A stretch of DNA of 64,000 nucleotides from Chryseobacterium indoltheticum (GTDB lineage: Bacteria; Bacteroidota; Bacteroidia; Flavobacteriales; Weeksellaceae): positions 3,410,001 through 3,474,000 of the forward strand of contig NZ_CP033929.1 of the NCBI RefSeq assembly GCF_003815915.1, given 5' to 3'. The stretch's first letter is position 1, and every line of letters begins with the position of its first letter. The notes beneath the pieces were generated by a model, which was given only the letters and a program-made list of their open reading frames with translations, made no database searches and was not told the origin of the DNA. Shown in pieces: positions 9,987-19,028 of the stretch. A program made the position numbers and the translations under genes.

Positions 9987-10084
9987 CCTCAATAAAAGGG
10001 TACGAAATAATATTTTGTAAATTCGTCTTTAAAAACACAAATTTTAAAATTTTAAACAACTGAAATTCAATAAAATACAATCAA

Positions 10085-10969
10085 ATGATCATTGCAGCGA
10101 TAGACATAGGAAGTAATGCGGCCCGACTTTTAATCAATGAGGTAAAAATTCAAAATGGAAAGCCTGAATATATTAAATTAAATCTACTGCGAATACCTCT
10201 GCGATTGGGAATGGATGTATTCACTCTTGGAAAAATCGGCGAAGAAAGAGAAAAAATGGTCTTAGATTCTATGAAGATTTTCAGTGATTTGATGAAAGTT
10301 TACAAAGTAGAACATTACAGAGCCTGCGCTACAAGTGCGATGCGTGATGCCGAAAATGGGAATGAAATTATCGAAAAAGTAAAAAATCATGCAAATCTTA
10401 CAATAGAAATTATTTCCGGAGACGAAGAAGCAACTTTAGTTTACGAAAATCACGTTGCAGAAGGTCTCGACAAAGATTTCGCTTATCTTTATGTAGATGT
10501 GGGTGGCGGTTCTACCGAGCTTACGTTTTACGAAAACGACACAATGATCTACGAAAAATCTTTCAATATCGGAACAATTCGTCTTCTCAATAATCTTGTA
10601 ACAGACGACAACTGGAAAGAAATGAAAGAAGAAATAAAGGCAAATATCAGCAGTAAAAAACAAGTTGTAGCCATCGGTTCAGGTGGAAATATCAACAAAG
10701 TTTTTTCGATGAGCAAAACCAAAGACGGAAAACCAATGTCTATTGCCTACTTAAAAAAAGCCTACAAAGAATTCAACGATCTTACCGTGGAAGAAAGAAT
10801 GACAAAATATGGTTTCAGAGAAGACCGAGCCGATGTTTTGGTTCATGCTTTGAAAATCTACAATTTTGTAATGCATTGGGCAGATATCAATAAAATTTTT
10901 GTACCAAAAATTTCTGTTGCGGATGGTTTGATTCACAATATTTATGAAAGGGTTTCGGGAGAGAAATAA
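10085..10969 (+). CDS. exopolyphosphatase, Ppx/GppA family
   Basis: This is a 294-residue protein of the Ppx/GppA phosphatase family, which removes terminal phosphates from polyphosphate or hydrolyses pppGpp. It has the ASKHA ATPase fold signatures IAAIDIGSNAARLLI at the start and YVDVGGGSTELTFY near residue 137, and GSGGNINKVF near 198. It is the short form lacking the C-terminal HD-like domain of E. coli Ppx. Placement 98 nt after ppk1 on the same strand favours polyphosphate as substrate, although pppGpp cannot be excluded. Confidence 0.9.
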   Translation: MIIAAIDIGSNAARLLINEVKIQNGKPEYIKLNLLRIPLRLGMDVFTLGKIGEEREKMVLDSMKIFSDLMKVYKVEHYRACATSAMRDAENGNEIIEKVKNHANLTIEIISGDEEATLVYENHVAEGLDKDFAYLYVDVGGGSTELTFYENDTMIYEKSFNIGTIRLLNNLVTDDNWKEMKEEIKANISSKKQVVAIGSGGNINKVFSMSKTKDGKPMSIAYLKKAYKEFNDLTVEERMTKYGFREDRADVLVHALKIYNFVMHWADINKIFVPKISVADGLIHNIYERVSGEK

Positions 10970-11061
10970 CTTTTTTGATTTTAATTTCAATTGCGTTTAT
11001 CTAAAACAAATTATAGCTTAATAACATAAAATTCAAATACTTATAATAATTCTTAAACTAC

Positions 11062-11091
11062 ATTGACGCAATAGTATATAATTTATATTTG
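11062..11091 (+). promoter_or_regulatory. Bacteroidota-type promoter
   Basis: ATTG (11062-11065), an 18-nt spacer and TATATTTG (11084-11091) fit the TTTG-N19-TAnnTTTG pattern of the Bacteroidota primary sigma factor. It sits 75 nt upstream of the broken esterase gene. Confidence 0.55.
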
Positions 11092-11166
11092 TGCAATTTG
11101 TATATTTGGATTTTATGTGAAATATTAAAAAGCATAGTACATAAATTAAACTCAAATAGATTTTAA

Positions 11167-11936
11167 ATGAAATTTTTATTAACCTTAACTCTTTTATTAT
11201 CATTTTATTTTGTCAGTGCACAAAATTCAGAAATTAAAAAGTTTTCGATCAAAAGCAATTCCTTAAATGAAACTCGTGATTGAACATTATATTTCCCGAA
11301 AAAATTTTCTGCCAAAAAAAATATAATTTGATTTTTATGGCTGATGGTCAATTTCTAAATGAAAGATATAAATCGAAAATTGATAGTTTAATAGATAATA
11401 AATTGATTTCGGAGTTTATTATAGTTGGTGTAAATTCAAATGAAACAGGTATACCAAATTCATACTTACAGCTAAGAAATTATGAATATATAGAAAACAA
11501 TGATGCTGAAATTGGTTCGGATCTTTATTCTAGATATATAAATCACCTTGAATTTTTCATAAGTGAAGTTGATGAGTATGTTAAAGAATATTTGAAAATA
11601 AAAGTGAAGAAAAGATTTTTTTATGGGGTATCAAATGGTGCAGGTTTTGGAATTAGTTTACTAGACAAATATCCTAATTTTTTTAAATCTTATATTTTAT
11701 ATTCAGTTGCTGGAGCAAATAAAGATAATTTAAAAAAATCCAATAATAAAATTTCAAATATTATCATTCGATATGGAAATCAAGAACCAGAACCTATTAT
11801 TGACTACAATATAGCTTTAGCTGAATTAATTAAATCAAAAAATTATAAAGTAACTTTTTCAAATTATAAAGGTGGACATAAAAGAATTGATTGGTTAAAT
11901 AACTTTATAAAAGATATTCAGCTAATTGGATTATAA
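11167..11936 (+). pseudogene. secreted esterase-like alpha/beta hydrolase, frameshifted
   Basis: An ATG at 11167 opens a signal peptide (MKFLLTLTLLLSFYFVSAQ) and about 38 codons ending NSLNETRD before a TGA. The next frame continues directly with NIIFPEKIFCQKKYNLIFMA and runs to 11936. Loss of one base at about 11280 explains the break (RD-L-NIIFPE). The body looks like the putative esterase family: GVSNGAG gives the GxSxG nucleophile elbow and YKGGHKRIDW a likely catalytic His. The 218-residue frame alone would need a TTG start and would lack export. I therefore call one disabled exported esterase. Confidence 0.65.
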
Positions 11937-12024
11937 ATACTTCTCACAAAATCGTATTGGCGAAATGACGGGTTTGTGTGAATCCTGAATAATCACTTAG
12001 CCACCAATACTTTCGTCATCATCA

Positions 12025-12753
12025 ATGATAAAAAAAGACACAACAATGAAAATCCCAACCATCCACGGATATATAGATCGAAGAATTTTAATCAATTTTA
12101 CAGCTGATCCAAAATCTGTGGAGAAGATTATTCCATTTCCTTTTAGACCAAAAATTTATAAGGACAAAGCTATCGTTGGAATTTGCTTAATCAGATTGAA
12201 AAACATAAAACCAAAAGGTCTACCTGACTTCATTGGAGTAAATTCTGAAAATGGGGCTCACAGAATTGCTGTAGAATGGGACGAAAACGGTGAGACCAAA
12301 TCAGGAGTTTACATTCCTCGCAGAGACACTTCATTAAAATTAAATACATGGGTTGGCGGACGAATATTTCCTGGAAGACACTATCACGCAAAATTTAATG
12401 TAGAAGAAGAAAAAGGAAATTATCATATTGATTTTAAGAGTTCGGACGGCACTGAAATACTAATTGACGCTACTGAAACAAATTTGTTTAGCGACACATC
12501 TATTTTTGAAACATTAAATAACGCTTCTGATTTTTTTGAAAATGGCGACCTTGGTTACTCACCAAACAAAGATAAATTTGACGGACTTAGATTGAAAGCA
12601 TATAAGTGGGAAGTTAGGCCACTTGATGTTTTGAAAGTAAAATCAAGCTTTTTTGAAAACGAAGAAATTTTCCCACAAGGTTCGGTAACTTTTGACAACG
12701 CATTATTAATGACAGACATTGAACATGAATGGAAAAGCGAGACGGACAAATGA
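12025..12753 (+). CDS. DUF2071 (YqjF-like) family protein
   Basis: This is up to 242 residues; the ATG at 12046 (MKIPTIHGYIDRRILIN) is the likelier start because it begins the conserved part. The family resembles acetoacetate decarboxylase-like folds and has no settled biochemical role. Visible conserved stretches are FPFRPKIYKDKAIVGICLIRL and WVGGRIFPGRHYHA. It has no signal peptide. It lies alone between the broken esterase and a small NTF2-like gene on the same strand, 115 nt apart, and may be co-transcribed with the latter. Function not assigned. Confidence 0.7.
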   Translation: MIKKDTTMKIPTIHGYIDRRILINFTADPKSVEKIIPFPFRPKIYKDKAIVGICLIRLKNIKPKGLPDFIGVNSENGAHRIAVEWDENGETKSGVYIPRRDTSLKLNTWVGGRIFPGRHYHAKFNVEEEKGNYHIDFKSSDGTEILIDATETNLFSDTSIFETLNNASDFFENGDLGYSPNKDKFDGLRLKAYKWEVRPLDVLKVKSSFFENEEIFPQGSVTFDNALLMTDIEHEWKSETDK

Positions 12754-12868
12754 CCGAAGCTATATAAGTTCTTGGTGAAAATTTCTAAATGGAGATTGCG
12801 CCTCAATTTCCGTAACATAGCACTCCTTGAAACATTATCAACAATATTAAACGCCAATAAATAACAAA

Positions 12869-13249
12869 ATGGACAATACAGAAATTACGAAAGAACATGT
12901 TGTTGAAGCGGAAAACAAGCTTTTTTCGGCTCAACGTGTAAGCAATGTTGATTTACTTGACCAGCTATTGCATGATGACTTGGTCGCAGTTTCACCGACA
13001 GGGCAAATAGTAACTAAAGAAATGGATCTCAACTCACACAAAGCGAAAACAATGATTATTGAAGAAGCTTCAACAGAAATTGACGACATTAAAATATCGG
13101 GTGATACCGCACTTTCAATCGTTACAATGACAGCGAAAGGAAAAATGATGGAAACACCAATTGAAGGAAAATTTAGATATTTTAGAGTTTGGAAACGCTT
13201 CGACGGCACATTGAAAGTGATCGGAGCAAGCTTTATGCAATTACCCTAA
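12869..13249 (+). CDS. NTF2-like (DUF4440-type) protein
   Basis: This is a 126-residue cytosolic protein with the cone-shaped NTF2/SnoaL pattern: an N-terminal helix (AENKLFSAQRVSNVDLLDQL), LLHDDLVAVSPTGQIVTKEM in the middle, and the closing strands FRYFRVWKRFDGTLKVIGAS. Such proteins are often small-molecule binders or enzymes of unknown substrate. The start ATG at 12869 gives a full domain. It has no operon partner of clear function. Confidence 0.75.
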   Translation: MDNTEITKEHVVEAENKLFSAQRVSNVDLLDQLLHDDLVAVSPTGQIVTKEMDLNSHKAKTMIIEEASTEIDDIKISGDTALSIVTMTAKGKMMETPIEGKFRYFRVWKRFDGTLKVIGASFMQLP

Positions 13250-13451
13250 ATTAAAATTAAATATGACATTGCTTTCAAGACCAGTTTTTGAACTGATTTT
13301 TAATAATATTATAAGCACGTTTTTCTCATAATTAACAATTTATTAAAGAATTTCCACAATACGAACAAATTATTAATCAAATCTTAAAATTCGCTTAAAA
13401 GCCTCACAACTTTCAAACCTCATTTTTGCACAAATCTATAATTGAGTAAAA

Positions 13452-16400
13452 ATGAAAAACAAATACCTTTTGAGAGGCTTATTACCTATTGCTGCTTTAT
13501 TTCACGGCGCAGCTTCTGGACAAATCACATTAGTTCACTATTGGAACTTTAATAATAATGCATCTGTTTCCGCCATTACAGCACCTACATCAACGCTTCT
13601 AAACGGTTCTATCACCGCTGTTTCTACAGGAACAGGAAGTACAGATACCTTCATAGATTTTGCTGGCGGAACATCACAAAACTTTAATGTTGAAAATCTT
13701 AATGCAAGAAACGGAGATGCTTCCGGAACGCATTTGAGATACAATTATCCGATCAACGGAAATGTACAATTTAATTTGCCAACGACAGGATATAACAATG
13801 TTGTTGTAAAATTTTCTACAAGAAGATCTGGTTCGGGTGCAGGAAATCAAAACTGGTCTTACTCTTTAGACGGAATTACTTTTGTCCCGTATCAAACGGT
13901 TACTTCACAAGATGCCAATCCACAACTCATCACGTTTGATTTTTCGAATGTGACAGGAGTTTCAAATAACCCTAATTTTAAATTAAAAGTTGAATTTACT
14001 CAAGGCAGTGGCGGAGCTGTTGGAAATAACAGATTCGATAATTTCACACTAGATGCAACTTCAGTTGGCGGAACCGATACTACTCCACCAACCGTTGCTT
14101 ATTTACCTGCAAACAACGTCAATAATGCTTCTACAACAGTAAATCCTACGATCACTTTTAACGAAAATGTAAGATTAATCGATAACTCTCCAATTACTTC
14201 TGCAAATGCACAAAGTTTAGTTGAATTACGTTTAGGAAACTCCACGGGAAATGCAGTTCCGTTTACTACAACTTTTGCCAACAATGCAATTACGATAATT
14301 CCTACAGGAGGTTTAGTTCCGAATCAGGCTTATTATTTAGCTTTAAAACCAAATATGGTAGAAGATACAACCGATAATGCAGTGACCACAGTAACTTCTA
14401 GTGTTTTCACAACGGCAGGAACAAGTATTTCTTTAGATAAAACTTTAATTAAGGTTAATGAAAACGCAGGAACTTTAGCATTTAAAATAAATGTGACCAA
14501 TCCTTCTAATGCAACAGTAAATTTGATTGTGAAACCTGCTTCTTTTAACACCGCAAACAGCAGTGATTTTACCTTTACAAGCCAAACAATCAACATTACG
14601 CCTTCTACAACAAGTGTTACGGTAAATATTCCGATTCTTGATGATACTTTGGAAGAGCAACAGGCAGAATATTTTGTTTTAGGATTAGAAAATCCTGTAG
14701 GAACAACGATTACCGGAGACACTACTTCTACCGTTTATATTATCGATAATGATAAAGCGGCTCCAGTTCCTTCCAACCAAATTTCATTAAATTATATCGG
14801 AAGTTTTGATCCTTCAGGAAATAATAACAGTTCTACAGAAATTGTAGTTCATGATCCTGCAACTCAAAAATTATTCACCATCAGTTCTTTAACGGATGTT
14901 TTTGATATTATTAATTTCACCAATCCATTAGCTCCGTCAGTAATCAACACCGTGAATATGACTCCTTATGGTGGAATTACAAGTATCGCCGTGAAAAACG
15001 GGCTTGTTGCTGTAGCCTCACCAAACGGAACAAACGCTCAACAAAACGGATCGGTAGTTTTCTTCGACATCAACGGAAATTTCCTAAAACAAGTCACCGT
15101 AGGAGTTTTACCGGATATGATCACATTTACTCCAGACGGAACAAAAGTAATGACTGCAAATGAAGGTGAACCAAATGATGCTTACACGGTAGATCCGGAA
15201 GGTTCAATCAGTATTATTGATATTTCCGGTGGAATTAATAATTTAAGCCAGTCAAACGTGACGACACTTGGTTTTGCAGGTTACAACAGCCAGGAAGCTG
15301 CATTCATAAGTTCAGGCGGAAGAAAAGTAAAATCTACAAGTACTTTGGCGCAGGATCTTGAGCCTGAATATATTACCATAAGCCCAGACAGCCAGAAAGC
15401 ATGGGTTTCTTGTCAGGAAAACAACGGAATTATCGAAGTTAATCTTAGTAACAATACTTTAGGAAATATTTGGGGATTAGGCAAAAAAGATATGAGTCTT
15501 CCAGGAAATGGTTTTGATGCTTCCGATAACAATGGTGAAGTTTTGATCGCCAACTGGCCTGTCAAAGCGTATTACAATCCCGATGCAATGGCTTCGTTCA
15601 AAGTTGGAAACACCAATTATCTGGTTACCGCAAACGAAGGCGACGAAAAAGACTTAGGTGGATTTAGTGAAAGAACAACCGTTGGAGCGAACGGTTATAC
15701 TTTAGACTCAACACTTTTTCCGAATGCTTCTGTTTTAAAAGCTTCGCATAATTTAGGAAGATTCAGAGTGACCAATGTAAACGGAAATACAGACGGAGAC
15801 ACAGATTTTGAAGAAATTCATGCATTGGGAGCAAGATCATTTTCGATTTTCAATGCCGATACAAAACAAATCGTTTACGACAGCGGTGACAGATTTGAAA
15901 GATATATTGCAGCCACTCATCCTTTGATTTTCAATGCTGATAACGAAGCCAATGGAGCAAAAAGCAGAAGCCGCGCAAAAGGACCGGAACCGGAAGGCGT
16001 AACTTTAGGGACAATCAACGGACAAACTTTCGCTTTCATCACTCTGGAAAGAACAGGCGGTGTGATGGTTTATAACATAACAGATCCAAACAATGTAACC
16101 TTTACAGATTACAAACATTCAAGAATGACTTCCGCATTTGGTGGAGACAACGGTCCGGAAGGAATCACATACATTCCTCCCGCAAATATGAATAACGGAA
16201 AAGGTTACGTAGTCGTTGCCAACGAAATCAGCGGAACGTTATCAATGTACGAAGTCGTATTTTCTCCAACATTAGCAACAGGTGAAGTGAAAAAAGAAAA
16301 GGCAACCTTCAACATCTTCCCGAATCCTGTAAACAAAGGAAATACTCTTTATTTCAACAGAGCTCAAGGTTATGAGTTGTACGATATGAGCGGTAAACTT

Positions 16401-16508
16401 CTTGGAAAAGAGAAAAACGCATTAACCATTGATACTTCAAAACTAAACACCGGAGTTTATTTAATTAAAACTTCAGAAGGTGAAGTGAAGAGATTCATCG
16501 TTAAATAA
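13452..16508 (+). CDS. choice-of-anchor I protein with T9SS sorting domain
   Basis: This is a large 1018-residue exported protein. In order it has a signal peptide (about 1-23, cleaved after SG), a lectin-like beta domain (about 25-205), an SbsA-type Ig-like domain (DTTPPTVAYLPANNVNN, about 208-320), a Calx-beta domain (ISLDKTLIKVNENAGTLAF, about 325-435), a choice-of-anchor I beta-propeller region (about 440-940, with VMTANEGEPNDAYTVDPEGS and TANEGDEKD) and a C-terminal T9SS type A domain starting FNIFPNPVNKG. It is probably secreted or surface-bound by the type IX system. Choice-of-anchor I regions resemble phosphatase or metal-binding propellers, but the activity is unproven. A strong terminator follows. 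Confidence 0.9.
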   Translation: MKNKYLLRGLLPIAALFHGAASGQITLVHYWNFNNNASVSAITAPTSTLLNGSITAVSTGTGSTDTFIDFAGGTSQNFNVENLNARNGDASGTHLRYNYPINGNVQFNLPTTGYNNVVVKFSTRRSGSGAGNQNWSYSLDGITFVPYQTVTSQDANPQLITFDFSNVTGVSNNPNFKLKVEFTQGSGGAVGNNRFDNFTLDATSVGGTDTTPPTVAYLPANNVNNASTTVNPTITFNENVRLIDNSPITSANAQSLVELRLGNSTGNAVPFTTTFANNAITIIPTGGLVPNQAYYLALKPNMVEDTTDNAVTTVTSSVFTTAGTSISLDKTLIKVNENAGTLAFKINVTNPSNATVNLIVKPASFNTANSSDFTFTSQTINITPSTTSVTVNIPILDDTLEEQQAEYFVLGLENPVGTTITGDTTSTVYIIDNDKAAPVPSNQISLNYIGSFDPSGNNNSSTEIVVHDPATQKLFTISSLTDVFDIINFTNPLAPSVINTVNMTPYGGITSIAVKNGLVAVASPNGTNAQQNGSVVFFDINGNFLKQVTVGVLPDMITFTPDGTKVMTANEGEPNDAYTVDPEGSISIIDISGGINNLSQSNVTTLGFAGYNSQEAAFISSGGRKVKSTSTLAQDLEPEYITISPDSQKAWVSCQENNGIIEVNLSNNTLGNIWGLGKKDMSLPGNGFDASDNNGEVLIANWPVKAYYNPDAMASFKVGNTNYLVTANEGDEKDLGGFSERTTVGANGYTLDSTLFPNASVLKASHNLGRFRVTNVNGNTDGDTDFEEIHALGARSFSIFNADTKQIVYDSGDRFERYIAATHPLIFNADNEANGAKSRSRAKGPEPEGVTLGTINGQTFAFITLERTGGVMVYNITDPNNVTFTDYKHSRMTSAFGGDNGPEGITYIPPANMNNGKGYVVVANEISGTLSMYEVVFSPTLATGEVKKEKATFNIFPNPVNKGNTLYFNRAQGYELYDMSGKLLGKEKNALTIDTSKLNTGVYLIKTSEGEVKRFIVK

Positions 16509-16535
16509 TTTTTTTACTTAATAATTTACTTTTGT

Positions 16536-16563
16536 AGCCTCGGAATTTTTCCGGGGCTTTTTT
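16536..16563 (+). terminator. rho-independent terminator
   Basis: AGCCTCGG (16536-16543) pairs with CCGGGGCT (16551-16558), one G-T pair, followed by a T-run. It ends the choice-of-anchor I gene. Confidence 0.85.
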
Positions 16564-16600
16564 GATAGAAAATCATTACTTTTAATTTTCAACTTATATT

Positions 16601-17313
16601 ATGTTTGCATTCGCACTTGATACACTCGAAGAACCACAAATCATTTCTCTAATTGAAGATGTGAAAAATCTCGAAAGCAATAAAACCAATTTTGGTTTTC
16701 GCAAACTTAGGCTAATTAATGTGGAAAATCCAGCGCGATTAAAATTAGAAATAGAAAAATCGATTGCCAATTCTGACAACCAAGGTTCTATTTATCTTTT
16801 AGATCAGAATAATTCGATTATTACAGGACATTCATCAGTAATATTAAAATTTCAAAATCAGAGAAGAATAATCTCAGCTTGAGTGGATATGTTTGGCATC
16901 AACCAAAAGGTTATTATAAAGCATGGAAAATGAAGATCAATAACCAAATTAATGCTAGAGACATTTGGAAAAGTTTTCAAAAGAATGAATTACAGGGTTG
17001 GTTAGTCTTTGCTTTAAACAATATGAATACTGAGCCTTCAAAAGAAAACTTAATAATAGAAATCAACGGAGATCATTTTAATAATATTGATGAGTTCTTT
17101 TGTACACTTGGTGAAGAAATCAATGGAGTTGCAGGATATTTTGGAAGAAACATTCCGGCTCTTTACGATTGTTTGAGAGGAGATTTTGGAGTTATTTCAA
17201 TTAAAGAATTAACTTGGAAAAACCATCAGAAAAGCAAGAAGCTTTTTAAATCTAAATTCAATGAAGTTTTGCAAACATTTGAAGATTTCGACATTAAAAT
17301 AAACTTGCAATAA
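16601..17313 (+). pseudogene. barstar-family protein, apparently frameshifted
   Basis: Two overlapping frames appear to form one gene. The first (16601-16882) gives MFAFALDTLEEPQIISLIED and about 93 residues of unknown type. The second, which is open upstream of 16879 as well (reading SNIKISKSEKNNLSLSGYVW), ends with an 80-residue barstar domain: LIIEINGDHFNNIDEFFCTL, GYFGRNIPALYDCLRGDFG. The frames join around 16820. Barstar proteins inhibit barnase-like ribonucleases, and in polymorphic toxin systems they act as immunity proteins. No barnase-like gene is adjacent. If the break is real the N-terminal part is lost, though a barstar fragment could still be made from TTG 16879. Confidence 0.65.
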
Positions 17314-17384
17314 ATTTTGGTTAAAGCTAAATGAATTCTTAAATTTTTAAACGGGTTAAAGCTCGCTTCTACTGATTTAGATAA

Positions 17385-17432
17385 AACCTTGTCAAGGTTA
17401 ATCAGTAGGTGAATAATAACCTTGACAAGGTT
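17385..17432. repeat. paired AACCTTG-N-CAAGGTT inverted repeat, copy 1
   Basis: AACCTTGTCAAGGTT at 17385-17399 and its exact reverse complement at 17418-17432 lie 18 nt apart. Each arm is itself an odd palindrome. The same arrangement recurs at 32068-32115 in another spacer, so it is a dispersed element. It could form a cruciform or an RNA hairpin. Confidence 0.8.
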
Positions 17433-17452
17433 GTACCCAACATTTTTCTACT

Positions 17453-17488
17453 AAAAAAAGGCAGACCTTCAAGATCTGCCTTCAAAAA
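17453..17488. terminator. bidirectional terminator between barstar and nifU-like genes
   Basis: AAGGCAGA (17458-17465) pairs with TCTGCCTT (17475-17482), flanked by an A-run on the left and A-rich sequence on the right, so it can stop transcription from both convergent genes. Confidence 0.8.
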
Positions 17489-17505
17489 ATATATTGTCGT
17501 ATTTT

Positions 17506-17754
17506 TTACTCTACATTTACTACCTTTTCAATTTCAGGAGCATGTTGTTTGATGCTGTTTTCTACGCCTAATTTCAATGTTGAGAAATTAAGAGAACAGG
17601 CCGAACAGTTACCTAAAAGTTTTACAAAAACAGTATTGTCTTTTACGTCCAAAAGCTCAATATCACCGCCGTCTTTATTCAAAAACGGACGAATGCTTTC
17701 CAGAGCTTCCATTACTCGGGTTACAGTGTCTTCGTGTGTTGTATTTGTCTCCAT
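17506..17754 (-). CDS. NifU C-terminal domain Fe-S scaffold protein
   Basis: This 82-residue protein consists only of the NifU C-terminal (Nfu) domain. It carries the CxxC pair in GNCSACSLN that binds a transient 4Fe-4S cluster for delivery to target proteins. FLNKDGGDIELLDV is the typical preceding motif. The Mrp-type ATPase gene lies 43 nt upstream on the same strand, so both probably form one operon for Fe-S cluster assembly or transfer in the cytosol. Confidence 0.92.
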   Translation of the reverse strand: METNTTHEDTVTRVMEALESIRPFLNKDGGDIELLDVKDNTVFVKLLGNCSACSLNFSTLKLGVENSIKQHAPEIEKVVNVE

Positions 17755-17797
17755 ATTTGGGTTTGGTTTTCAAAAATGTATTTGAAATTATTTTTAA

Positions 17798-18901
17798 TTA
17801 TTTTTTTGGTGAGCAACCAGCCATTGTTGAAATTTTTACGGCTTCAGTTGGCGGAAGAAACTTATTTCTTTCTAGTAAACTCTCAACCATTTTTTTCGCA
17901 GTTTCCGTATAAATTTCAGCAATTTTAGAACCTTCCTGCAAAGCAGCTGGTCTTCCTACATCACCTGCTTCTCTGATGCTCTGAATTAAAGGAATTTCTC
18001 CTAAAACAGGAATATTTAAATCTTCAGCTAAATATTGCGCTCCTTGGTTTCCAAAGATATAATATTTATTGTCAGGTAACTCTTCCGGAGTAAAATAGGC
18101 CATATTTTCTATCAACCCAAGAACAGGAATGTTGATACTTTCCATATTAAACATCGCAATTCCTTTTCTAACGTCCGCTAAAGCAACATGTTGAGGTGTA
18201 CTTACAATCACAGCTCCGGTTACCGGAACTTCCTGAATAATCGACAAGTGAATATCACCAGTTCCCGGAGGAAGGTCGATTAATAAGAAATCTAATTCTC
18301 CCCAAGCTGCATCTCTGATCATTTGGTTCAATGCTTTTGAAGCCATTGGGCCTCTCCAAACGACCGCCTGATTTGCTCCTGAAAAATATCCGATAGAAAG
18401 CATCTTTACACCGTAATTTTCGATAGGTTTCATCATGCTTTTTCCGTTTACATCAACAGAAATTGGCTTTTGACCTTCTGTATCAAACATCGTAGGAACA
18501 GATGGCCCGTAAATATCGGCATCTAATAAACCTACTTTAAAGCCCATTTTTGCTAACGTTACCGCAAGATTGGCAGCAACGGTAGACTTACCAACACCTC
18601 CTTTTCCGGATGCGATCGCAATAATATTTTGAATTCCAGGAATCTGCTTTCCTTTAATCTGGCTCAGCTGAACCTCACTTGGCTCCGGAGAAACTATCTT
18701 AAGTTTCAAATTAATCTCTTCGCCAAATTCACTTGCAAAAGCCTGCTTCATTGCTGCTTCAAGCTTTTTCTTTTCGTGCATTGCCGGCGAATGCGCTGTC
18801 ATATCTATATAAACGTCATTCCCCATCACTTGAAAATTAGACACCAAGTCATCAACTTCAATTTCTTTAAGGAAATCCTGAATCTTTTCTTTAGTCAACA
18901 T
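17798..18901 (-). CDS. Mrp/NBP35-type Fe-S carrier ATPase
   Basis: This is a 367-residue P-loop ATPase of the Mrp/ApbC family, a carrier of Fe-S clusters. An N-terminal MIP18/DUF59-type domain (about 1-90) precedes the deviant Walker A SGKGGVGKSTVAANLAV, then LLDADIYGPSVPTMFD and LIDLPPGTGDIHLS. No CxxC cluster pair is evident, a variation seen in some relatives; single Cys occurs near the end (MAGCSPKK). The ATG at 18901 (MLTKEKIQDFLKE) is preferred over a TTG 21 nt upstream. The NifU-like gene follows after 43 nt. Confidence 0.92.
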   Translation of the reverse strand: MLTKEKIQDFLKEIEVDDLVSNFQVMGNDVYIDMTAHSPAMHEKKKLEAAMKQAFASEFGEEINLKLKIVSPEPSEVQLSQIKGKQIPGIQNIIAIASGKGGVGKSTVAANLAVTLAKMGFKVGLLDADIYGPSVPTMFDTEGQKPISVDVNGKSMMKPIENYGVKMLSIGYFSGANQAVVWRGPMASKALNQMIRDAAWGELDFLLIDLPPGTGDIHLSIIQEVPVTGAVIVSTPQHVALADVRKGIAMFNMESINIPVLGLIENMAYFTPEELPDNKYYIFGNQGAQYLAEDLNIPVLGEIPLIQSIREAGDVGRPAALQEGSKIAEIYTETAKKMVESLLERNKFLPPTEAVKISTMAGCSPKK

Positions 18902-19028
18902 AAAAATATAAATTGAGCACAAATTTACGGAAATTTTAGCTATTTAGAATCAATAAACATGTTGATAGATAAATTCTTTTGCTAACCTAAAATTTATGTA
19001 TTTTAGGGGCGATTTTAATTTAATATCC

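Noticed and set aside
12555..12857. 100-codon minus-strand frame
   Set aside because: It is antisense to the 3' end of the DUF2071 gene and has no supporting motif.
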